NCBI GenBank assembly: GCA_012512865.1
Contig: JAAZDH010000270.1
Location: 1 to 7,335 of the forward strand
Direction of reading: 5' to 3'
DNA: 7,335 nucleotides
Source: Clostridiaceae bacterium
GTDB lineage: Bacteria > Bacillota > Clostridia > Acetivibrionales > DUMC01
Below, in pieces: positions 1 through 5,055 of the stretch (its first letter is position 1; each line of letters opens with the position of its first letter). The position numbers and the translations under genes are program-made. Below the pieces are notes generated by a model. That model was given only the letters and a program-made list of their open reading frames with translations. It was not told the DNA's origin and searched no databases.

Positions 1-666
1 ATGGTATTAAGGAACCCTGCAATATCCATGGACCTGGCCACGAAAGAGCTTGTAAGGATGGCCGAGATGGCCCGGCAAATGATGAGCAAGGCAAGGTCTG
101 CATTTGTTACGTCCAACATGGAAGATGCAAAAATAGTCCATGAAATCGAGGATGTTATTGATGTATTACAGACAGAAATTATCAAGTACCTGTCTACCAT
201 GCTGTCAAGGAGCACACTTACAGAAAGGCAATCCGTAAGGCTTGCAGGGCTTATGCATGTGACGAACGATATTGAGAGGATCGGCGACCATTGTAAGAAT
301 ATAGCCGAGTTTGCAGAATGGAAAAGGGATGAAAACATACCTTTTTCCCAAGAAGCCTTGCAGGAGATAACGGACGCATTCGAACAGCTGAACAACATGG
401 TGGATGACAGCATACATGCATTAAGGGACCAGGATGTTGAACTCGCAAAAAGGGTTCTCTCAGAGGAGTACGAAATGGACGACCTGGAAGATAATTTACG
501 TGACAGGCATTTAAAAAGATTGAATTCAGGGCTTTGCAACCCGCAAGCCGGGGTTATATTCATTGAACTGATCCATAACCTTGAAAGAATCGCGGACCAT
601 TGTAACAATATTGCCGAGGCGGTTCTTGCAGATCATAAGATCAATCCCGAGGAATATGAAAACTGA
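1..666 (+). CDS. PhoU-domain C-terminal part of a probable Na+/phosphate cotransporter (5' partial)
   Basis: The 221 visible residues form an all-helical PhoU-like domain with two related repeats. Each ends in the family signature: NDIERIGDHCKNIAE at about residues 89-103 and HNLERIADHCNNIAEAV at about 192-208. The acidic and His residues in such motifs bind metal in PhoU proteins. The opening NPAISMDLATKELVRM resembles the linker that follows the membrane domain in bacterial NptA-type (COG1283) Na+/Pi cotransporters, where the PhoU domain is a cytoplasmic tail. Those proteins run to roughly 550 residues, so I infer that the ATG at position 1 is an internal Met and the gene is cut by the window edge. 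No membrane segment is visible here. The gene ends with TGA 13 nt before a palindromic repeat. A stand-alone PhoU-like regulator is the alternative; it would need a ribosome binding site just before position 1, which cannot be seen. Confidence 0.8.
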   Translation: MVLRNPAISMDLATKELVRMAEMARQMMSKARSAFVTSNMEDAKIVHEIEDVIDVLQTEIIKYLSTMLSRSTLTERQSVRLAGLMHVTNDIERIGDHCKNIAEFAEWKRDENIPFSQEALQEITDAFEQLNNMVDDSIHALRDQDVELAKRVLSEEYEMDDLEDNLRDRHLKRLNSGLCNPQAGVIFIELIHNLERIADHCNNIAEAVLADHKINPEEYEN

Positions 667-678
667 GACAAGTGAGAA

Positions 679-704
679 GTGACACCACCCCCGTCCTATG
701 TCAC
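679..704 (-). repeat. Palindromic REP-like element, copy 1 (reverse orientation)
   Basis: This 26-nt element reads, on the minus strand, GTGACATAGG, then ACGGG, a variable GGTGG, and TGTCAC. It matches the element at 4765-4791 except for one missing G and the five-base variable core. Its ends are inverted repeats (GTGACA/TGTCAC, 6 bp, plus a T:G wobble on the minus-strand copy), with a GC-rich loop. It starts 13 nt after the stop of the PhoU-domain gene and is followed by a run of five T at 707-711, so the + strand transcript could use it as a weak intrinsic terminator. From memory, motifs of the form GTGACA..GGGACGG..TGTCAC are scattered in many genomes that carry IS200-like/RAYT transposases. 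That link is inference, because no transposase is in view. Confidence 0.65.
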
Positions 705-714
705 AATTTTTGCC

Positions 715-741
715 TTAATTTTTTCTTGATTAATCCGATTA
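715..741 (+). promoter_or_regulatory. Candidate SigD (sigma-28 type) flagellar promoter for motAB
   Basis: TTAA at 715-718, a 15-nt spacer, and TCCGATTA at 734-741 resemble the Bacillus SigD consensus TAAA-N15-GCCGATAT. The CCGAT core is intact, while the -35 box has one mismatch and the -10 box has three. Transcription would start near 748, giving a leader of about 60 nt before motA. Flagellar stator genes are often SigD-dependent, so the context fits. The boxes are imperfect in AT-rich DNA, so this is a candidate only. I found no good sigma-A promoter with correct spacing in the same gap. Confidence 0.4.
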
Positions 742-797
742 TATTAAAAGGAAGTTTGTTTTTGCATTTACAATGCATAAATAAAAAATACCTTTGT

Positions 798-803
798 GGA
801 GGG
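798..803 (+). promoter_or_regulatory. Ribosome binding site of motA
   Basis: GGAGGG lies 4 nt before the ATG at 808. It decides the start: the in-frame GTG at 796 overlaps this site and so cannot be the initiation codon that it serves. Confidence 0.85.
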
Positions 804-807
804 TTTT

Positions 808-1650
808 ATGGACCTTGCAACATTAATCGGAATTATTATTGGAATTGTATGTATCGGCATACCAATATTTACGGGCGGAAGGCCAAGAATATTCTATGAT
901 CCTTCATCCTTGATCCTTGTTCTTGGAGGAGGCATAGCATCAACCCTCATAAGTTACAGGGTAAAAGAAATTCTTAAAATTATGAAAGTAGTAGCCAACG
1001 CTTTTTCAAACAAGGAATCCAACCTTGAAGCGACTATCAGGCTGCTGGTTGAGTTGTCACAAAAGGCAAGGCGCGAAGGACTGCTTGCCCTTGAAGCGGA
1101 CCAGGAGCGTATAGAGGATGATTTTATGAAGAGGTCCCTGCAGCTGATTGTCGACGGGGTGGAACCGGAAATAATAAAAGAATCACTGGACGTGGAACTG
1201 GAAAACATGAGCCTGCGCCATGAAAAGGGACAGGGGTTGTTCAGGACTATGGGCGCCTTGTTCCCGGCATGGGGTATGATAGGAACCCTCATCGGCTTGA
1301 TTAAATTGCTGGATTCACTTGACAGGCCTGAAAATATCGGGCCTGCAATGGCCCTTGCCCTTATTACAACTCTTTACGGCTGCCTGCTTGCCCATTTTAT
1401 ATGCAATCCCATTGCTAACAAGCTATCCATAAAGAGCAAGGAAGAAATACAGCAAAAGGAAATGATAATTGAGGGGATATTATCCATCCAGGCGGGTGAA
1501 AACCCGAGAATAATGGAGCATAAACTTAAGACATTCCTCTCAACTGAACAAAGGGCAATCTATGAAGCGAAAAACAATGAGAATGGCAGGAACAGGGAAA
1601 GGGAGGAAAGCGCAGAAAGGGAGAGTAGCCGCAGGGTTGTTACAAAATAA
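808..1650 (+). CDS. motA: Flagellar motor stator protein MotA
   Basis: This 280-residue membrane protein is the MotA half of the MotA/MotB proton channel that drives flagellar rotation. It opens with MDLATLIGIIIGIVCIG, the usual first membrane helix (about residues 2-21). A second helix spans about 32-50, a long charged cytoplasmic loop about 51-148, and helices three and four about 149-169 and 178-200. In the loop, KARREGLLALE (86-96) carries the Arg and Glu that contact the FliG rotor. PAWGMIGTLIGLI (153-165) and PAMALALITTLYG (179-191) hold the two conserved channel prolines. It belongs to the MotA/TolQ/ExbB superfamily; pairing with motB 62 nt downstream makes MotA clear over ExbB. The last 25 residues form an unusually charged Arg/Glu-rich tail. 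Length is normal. Whether it carries H+ or Na+ is not certain from sequence. Confidence 0.95.
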   Translation: MDLATLIGIIIGIVCIGIPIFTGGRPRIFYDPSSLILVLGGGIASTLISYRVKEILKIMKVVANAFSNKESNLEATIRLLVELSQKARREGLLALEADQERIEDDFMKRSLQLIVDGVEPEIIKESLDVELENMSLRHEKGQGLFRTMGALFPAWGMIGTLIGLIKLLDSLDRPENIGPAMALALITTLYGCLLAHFICNPIANKLSIKSKEEIQQKEMIIEGILSIQAGENPRIMEHKLKTFLSTEQRAIYEAKNNENGRNREREESAERESSRRVVTK

Positions 1651-1666
1651 AAGGCAGGAGTTCATT

Positions 1667-1741
1667 ATGGTTTGGGTTTTATTACGGGATTACAGGCAGG
1701 GGGAAGGAATTTATGGCATCAAAACGGAGAAGACGGTCTAA
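1667..1741 (+). CDS. Possible 24-residue leader ORF between motA and motB
   Basis: ATG at 1667 is preceded by AGGAG at 1656-1660 with a 6-nt spacer, a ribosome binding site at least as good as that of motB. It reads MVWVLLRDYRQGEGIYGIKT and then EKTV, with a TAA stop at 1739-1741. It is in a different frame from motB and overlaps its first 29 nt, so ribosomes ending here could re-initiate or be coupled to motB at 1713. I do not recognise the peptide. The overlap with the Arg-rich motB start means the codons may only be a by-product. The binding site could also be a chance purine run. Confidence 0.25.
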   Translation: MVWVLLRDYRQGEGIYGIKTEKTV

Positions 1742-2519
1742 TAACGGGGATTCAGGGGATGCGATAGACTGGATGTTTACATATAGCGACATGGTAACAC
1801 TGTTATTAACCTTTTTTGTTATGCTGTTTTCCATGGCAACCATAGATAAGGCCAAATTTAACCAGCTGGCAGAATCGATGAAGCAGGCCTTCTTTGACAT
1901 AGGGATAGGGGGAGAACTGTTTGAGCGCAACAGGGGAAAGGATTTTATGGAAATATATGATGAAAAAAATAGCGTTGATGCCCTTGTCTCAATTGTTAAC
2001 AACAATCCCGTGATGGGAGAAACCGACAATGTGAGCGAAAGCACAACAGCTGGAGAAGGCAGGGAATACAGGATTGAAGATATGAGAGAGGACATAGAAC
2101 GGGCGATAGTGGACATGGGCTTGGATGATTATGTGAGCATTATAGAAAAAGAAAATTATTATATATTAAGGTTTAATTCCGTTATCTTGTTTGACTTAAG
2201 CAGCGCCGATATAAGGGAATCCGCCAAGGAAGTCCTGAAAAAAGTGGGAGATATATTAAGCAAGATTGATAACGAGATAATCATACAGGGGCATACCGAC
2301 AACCTTCCCATCAATACTCCTCAATTCCCGTCAAACTGGGAATTGTCAACAAGAAGGGCTACGAATGTAGTCCATTTCTTCGTGGATAATTGCGGCATCG
2401 ATCCTTCAAGAATCACCGCAACCGGCAACGCAGAGTTCAAACCGGTAAAACCAAACGATACCCCGGAAAATAGGCAGGAAAACAGGAGAATCGATATTGT
2501 TGTAAGCAAGCTGGAATAA
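1713..2519 (+). CDS. motB: Flagellar motor stator protein MotB
   Basis: MotB (268 residues) anchors the stator to peptidoglycan and supplies the proton-carrying Asp of the channel. After a basic cytoplasmic start (KRRRR at 4-8), WMFTYSDMVTLLLTFFVMLFS (20-40) is the single membrane helix. Asp26 matches the essential Asp32 of E. coli MotB. A linker/plug region follows (about 43-140), then an OmpA-like peptidoglycan-binding domain (about 145-268). That domain has GHTDNLPI (193-200), SNWELSTRRATNVV (207-220) and NDTPENRQENRRIDIVV (248-264), including the NRRIDI block typical of the fold. The start is supported by AAGGA at 1704-1708, 4 nt upstream. It follows motA with a 62-nt gap, the usual stator operon. 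No clear intrinsic terminator follows the TAA. All key residues are present. Confidence 0.95.
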   Translation: MASKRRRRSNNGDSGDAIDWMFTYSDMVTLLLTFFVMLFSMATIDKAKFNQLAESMKQAFFDIGIGGELFERNRGKDFMEIYDEKNSVDALVSIVNNNPVMGETDNVSESTTAGEGREYRIEDMREDIERAIVDMGLDDYVSIIEKENYYILRFNSVILFDLSSADIRESAKEVLKKVGDILSKIDNEIIIQGHTDNLPINTPQFPSNWELSTRRATNVVHFFVDNCGIDPSRITATGNAEFKPVKPNDTPENRQENRRIDIVVSKLE

Positions 2520-2599
2520 GTTTTCGGGGATACAAGTCTCCACGGGATGCGAGTTTCCGGGAAATAGCGTTGGCTTTTTGTCTTAAGGGAATTTTCCTC

Positions 2600-2628
2600 T
2601 TGACACGAACATAAGTTTGCGAAATAAT
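2600..2628 (+). promoter_or_regulatory. Near-consensus sigma-A promoter for the topoisomerase genes
   Basis: TTGACA at 2600-2605 is a perfect -35 box. After a 17-nt spacer comes AATAAT at 2623-2628, five of six bases of the -10 consensus. Transcription should begin near 2635, about 80 nt before parE. This indicates constitutive housekeeping expression separate from motAB. In other bacteria topoisomerase promoters often respond to supercoiling, but nothing here proves that. Confidence 0.75.
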
Positions 2629-2634
2629 GTATAT

Positions 2635-2671
2635 GGACAGCGTATGTTTGTGCCTTTCACACGCTGTATCC
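2635..2671 (+). promoter_or_regulatory. Leader hairpin at the predicted 5' end of the parE mRNA
   Basis: GGACAGCGT (2635-2643) can pair with ACGCTGTATCC (2661-2671), giving 7 bp (ACAGCGT/ACGCTGT) plus an outer GG/CC clamp across a two-base bulge. The loop is 17 nt, and GTG/CAC inside it can pair further. The left arm begins about where transcription should start, so the transcript would carry a 5'-terminal stem that could protect the mRNA. As DNA, the same inverted repeat could bind a repressor. No T-run follows, so it is not a terminator. Confidence 0.45.
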
Positions 2672-2704
2672 ATGCGTTGTGCTGCATTCACGATGCACAG
2701 GGAA

Positions 2705-2712
2705 GGGGAGGA
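2705..2712 (+). promoter_or_regulatory. Ribosome binding site of parE
   Basis: GGGGAGGA lies 4 nt before the ATG at 2717. It selects this start over an in-frame ATG at 2627, which sits inside the promoter -10 box and has no binding site. Confidence 0.85.
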
Positions 2713-2716
2713 ACCA

Positions 2717-4699
2717 ATGGAGGAAATCAAGCGGGAAAGCACGTATGGAAATGAAAGCATTTCTGCGTTGAAAGGGCCTGACAGGGTCAGGCTCCGTCCT
2801 GGCGTCATATTCGGGTCCGATGGGCTTGAAGGGTGTCAACAGGCCTTCTTCGAGATACTTTCCAATTCTATTGATGAAGCAAGGGAAGGATTCGGCGATG
2901 TAATTGAAGTTGCACGGTACAGGGATAAGTCCATCATGGTAAAGGACTACGGAAGGGGAATACCCCTGGATTACAACCCGAAGGAACAGAGATACAACTG
3001 GGAATTGGTATATTGCGAACTTTACGCGGGAGGAAAATATAAAAACTACCTGCTGGGAAGCAGTTACGAATTCAGCCTGGGACTGAACGGGCTCGGCGCA
3101 TGTGCAACCCAGTACAGCGCTGAATACATGGATGTTACGGTGTACAGGGATGGATACAGGTATGACCTCCATTTTGAAAAGGGACACAATATAGGCGGGC
3201 TGATAAAACAAAGGTGCAAATATGAGCATACGGGCACGATTCAAAAATGGAAACCCGATATTGAGGTGTTTACCGATATTGACATACCCCTAGAGTATTT
3301 CCAGGAAATCCTCAAGAAGCAGGCCGTTGTAAATTCGGGAATCAGGTTTAAGCTTTACGATGAAGAATCCGGGCAGGAGTTCGAGTATTATTACGAGGGC
3401 GGTATTATTGATTATGTAAAGGAAATCGATGGCGGGAAAGGCTTTACGGAAGTGCAATTTTTCGAGACAACGGCAAAAGGAAGGGACAGGGAGGATAAGC
3501 CCGAATACAAGGTGAAAATGCAGGTGGCTTTTTGTTTTAACAACGAGGTCAACCTTATTGAATATTACCACAATTCCAGTTTCCTGGAACACGGGGGCTC
3601 ACCGGATAAGGCGGTAAGGGCGGCTTTCATGCATGAAATCGACAAGTGCATCAGGGCAAGAAACAAGTACAACAAGGATGAAAGCAAAATCACCTTTGCC
3701 GATATACAGGACAGTTTAATACTTGTAACAAACTCTTTTTCCACCATAACCAGTTATGAAAACCAGACCAAGAAGTCCATAACGAATAAATTTATCCAGG
3801 ATGCAATGACGGATTTTTTAAAGCAGCAGCTAGAGGTATATTTTATTGAGAATAAAATTGAAAGCGATAAAATCATAGAGCAGGTCCTTCTTAACAAGAG
3901 GAGCAGGGAAACCGCGGAGAAAGCAAGGCTTAATATAAGAAAGAAGCTTGGCGGGAATATTGACATTTCAAACAGGGTAAAAAAGTTTGTTGATTGCCGG
4001 ACAAAAGACATCAGTAAGAGGGAGCTTTACATAGTTGAAGGCGATTCGGCCCTTGGCTCATGCAAACTGGGAAGGAATGCCGAATTCCAGGCAATCATGC
4101 CTGTCAGGGGAAAAATCTTAAACTGCTTGAAAAGCGATTATGACTCCATTTTTAAAAATGAAATAATCGTAGACCTTTTGAAGGTCTTAGGCTGCGGCGT
4201 TGAGATAAAATCAAAGCATAACAAGGATTTAAACACCTTTGACCTTGACAATTTAAGGTGGAACAAGATTATTATATGTACTGATGCCGACGTGGACGGC
4301 TTCCAGATAAGGACCCTGATACTGGCAATGCTGTACAGGCTTGTACCCACGCTTATAGCGAAGGAAAAGGTCTATATAGCGGAAACACCGCTTTTTGAAA
4401 TAACGGCCGGCAACAAGACGTATTTTGCCTATAATGAAAAAGAAAAAAATGAGATATTGAGAAAAATAAAAGGGAAGTACACGATACAGCGGTCAAAGGG
4501 ACTTGGGGAAAACGACCCTGAAATGATGTGGAAGACCGCGATGAACCCTGAAACAAGAAGGCTCATAAAGGTTATGCCCGAGGATGAGAAAAGAACCCAG
4601 GAAGTTTTCGAGCTTTTGCTGGGGGATAATCTCCAGGGCAGGAAGAGCTTTATTGAGAGCGAAGGGTGTAGGTATATGGACATGATAGACGTTAGCTAA
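2717..4699 (+). CDS. parE: Divergent type IIA topoisomerase ATPase subunit (ParE/GyrB family)
   Basis: This 660-residue subunit binds ATP and gates DNA in an A2B2 topoisomerase. The GHKL ATPase domain (about 20-220) has FFEILSNSIDEA with catalytic Glu46 and Mg-binding Asn50, DYGRGIP with Asp77, and the glycine loop GLNGLGA (122-128). The transducer domain has EHGGSPDKA (291-299) and the ATP-sensing lysine in ENQTKKS (Lys352). The Toprim domain has VEGDSALGSCKLGRNAEFQA (440-459) with Glu441, PVRGKILN, and DADVDG (523-528) with its three Asp. QRSKGLGE (591-598) and a closing RxxFIE complete the family signature. Length fits ParE (about 630-660) and lacks the large GyrB insertion of enterobacteria. 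The N-terminal block reads VRLRPGVIFGS instead of the usual VRKRPGMYIGD. The glycine loop has Asn where GyrB/ParE have His, as in eukaryotic topoisomerase II. The partner gene lies 356 nt downstream. ParE rather than GyrB is inferred mainly from that partner lacking a GyrA box. Confidence 0.88.
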   Translation: MEEIKRESTYGNESISALKGPDRVRLRPGVIFGSDGLEGCQQAFFEILSNSIDEAREGFGDVIEVARYRDKSIMVKDYGRGIPLDYNPKEQRYNWELVYCELYAGGKYKNYLLGSSYEFSLGLNGLGACATQYSAEYMDVTVYRDGYRYDLHFEKGHNIGGLIKQRCKYEHTGTIQKWKPDIEVFTDIDIPLEYFQEILKKQAVVNSGIRFKLYDEESGQEFEYYYEGGIIDYVKEIDGGKGFTEVQFFETTAKGRDREDKPEYKVKMQVAFCFNNEVNLIEYYHNSSFLEHGGSPDKAVRAAFMHEIDKCIRARNKYNKDESKITFADIQDSLILVTNSFSTITSYENQTKKSITNKFIQDAMTDFLKQQLEVYFIENKIESDKIIEQVLLNKRSRETAEKARLNIRKKLGGNIDISNRVKKFVDCRTKDISKRELYIVEGDSALGSCKLGRNAEFQAIMPVRGKILNCLKSDYDSIFKNEIIVDLLKVLGCGVEIKSKHNKDLNTFDLDNLRWNKIIICTDADVDGFQIRTLILAMLYRLVPTLIAKEKVYIAETPLFEITAGNKTYFAYNEKEKNEILRKIKGKYTIQRSKGLGENDPEMMWKTAMNPETRRLIKVMPEDEKRTQEVFELLLGDNLQGRKSFIESEGCRYMDMIDVS

Positions 4700-4764
4700 C
4701 CCCGAAAAGCGTTATAAGCGTCGCATTGCGGTGTCAGGCTGCGGGCACAAAAGTCCTCACATGC

Positions 4765-4791
4765 GTGACATAGGGACGGGATTAATGTCAC
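4765..4791 (+). repeat. Palindromic REP-like element, copy 2 (forward orientation)
   Basis: The 27-nt element has perfect 7-bp inverted ends, GTGACAT (4765-4771) and ATGTCAC (4785-4791), around a 13-nt loop containing GGGACGGG. It shares GTGACATAGG, ACGGG and TGTCAC with the reverse-oriented copy at 679-704; only one G and the five-base core (ATTAA against GGTGG) differ. Just upstream, TCAC (4757-4760) can pair with GTGA (4765-4768), which gives an alternative fold. It lies 65 nt after the parE stop. Position after a stop codon, palindromic ends and paired copies fit a REP-type element mobilised by a transposase elsewhere in the genome; that mobilisation is inferred. Confidence 0.65.
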
Positions 4792-4901
4792 CTCCCAGGA
4801 AAGCCACATTTGAATTTTGCCAGGACAAAGAACTTGCAGCCTCTCGTATCATAATGAAGTCAATGTATGATCTCCCTGCAGGCCGCTTTGATAACCGGGA
4901 C

Positions 4902-4935
4902 TTTCCGGGCAGACTCCTGGGAAACTGCCCGGAAA
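4902..4935 (+). promoter_or_regulatory. Strong 11-bp leader hairpin upstream of parC
   Basis: TTTCCGGGCAG (4902-4912) and CTGCCCGGAAA (4925-4935) are perfect inverted repeats around a 12-nt loop. Seven of the 11 pairs are G:C, and a further C:G pair can form across one bulged A. No T-run follows, so it is not a standard terminator. It could be an mRNA-processing or stability element, part of an unrecognised cis-regulatory RNA, or a protein-binding palindrome in the DNA. I do not recognise a known riboswitch class. Confidence 0.6.
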
Positions 4936-4983
4936 AGCGGGCCAAGGCAGGGGAGCGGGCGTAAGGTCATTTTCTTAATTAGG

Positions 4984-5003
4984 GGTACGGCGAGGGCTGT
5001 ACC
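4984..5003 (+). promoter_or_regulatory. 8-bp hairpin with tetraloop in the parC leader
   Basis: GGTACGGC (4984-4991), loop GAGG, and GCTGTACC (4996-5003) form an 8-bp RNA stem with a single G:U pair. The stem is exact as RNA but has one mismatch as DNA, which slightly favours a role in the transcript. It ends 52 nt before the parC ATG and 40 nt before its ribosome binding site, so it would not mask translation by itself. The loop GAGG resembles part of a Shine-Dalgarno sequence. Confidence 0.55.
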
Positions 5004-5043
5004 GGGTGATGGCGTGATATACGACAAAAACGAGATGGAGGAT

Positions 5044-5047
5044 GGAG
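5044..5047 (+). promoter_or_regulatory. Ribosome binding site of parC
   Basis: GGAG at 5044-5047 is 8 nt from the ATG at 5056. A stronger GGAGG (5037-5041) lies 14 nt away. The in-frame ATG at 5035 has no upstream binding site and itself overlaps these purines, so 5056 is the better start. Confidence 0.65.
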
Positions 5048-5055
5048 CAACAAGA

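Larger units (their letters stand above)
4700..5055 (+). other. Long structured non-coding gap between parE and parC
   Basis: These 356 bases hold no gene I can support. Open frames exist (for example from a GTG at 4731 to 4964, and parC-frame codons from 4867), but they lack a ribosome binding site and any recognisable motif. What the gap does contain is a REP-like element (4765-4791), an 11-bp hairpin (4902-4935), a repeated AGCGGGC (4936-4942 and 4954-4960), and an 8-bp hairpin with a four-base loop (4984-5003). I found no convincing sigma-A promoter: TTGCCA at 4817 has no -10 box at the right distance. I also saw no T-run terminator, so read-through from parE seems likely. The section from about 4900 to 5010 is richer in G and C than most intergenic DNA here. 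Confidence 0.6.

Noticed and set aside
763..777. Small perfect inverted repeat TGCATT-TAC-AATGCA upstream of motA
   Set aside because: Six base pairs in AT-rich DNA with a three-base loop is within chance expectation; no second copy or partner site was seen.
762..790. Sigma-A promoter TTGCAT with an A-rich -10 before motA
   Set aside because: No acceptable -10 box at 16-18 nt, and a start there would fall on the ribosome binding site.
2523..2560. Terminator after motB formed by GGGGA/TCTCC or by TTTCCGGGAAA
   Set aside because: The stems are only about 5 bp, the second has almost no loop, and neither is followed directly by a T-run.
2627..2716. N-terminal extension of parE from the ATG at 2627
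   Set aside because: This ATG overlaps the predicted -10 box and lies before the predicted transcription start. The ATG at 2717 has a strong ribosome binding site.
4731..4964. 77-codon open frame in the parE-parC gap
   Set aside because: It starts with GTG without a ribosome binding site, runs through the REP-like element and most of a hairpin, and its product has no recognisable motif.
4867..5055. N-terminal extension of parC by 63 codons
   Set aside because: The ATG at 4867 has no ribosome binding site and the extra residues do not resemble the family, whose homology begins at NYIEQYITSTLEKNYMPYAM. The 5056 start has a suitable GGAG.
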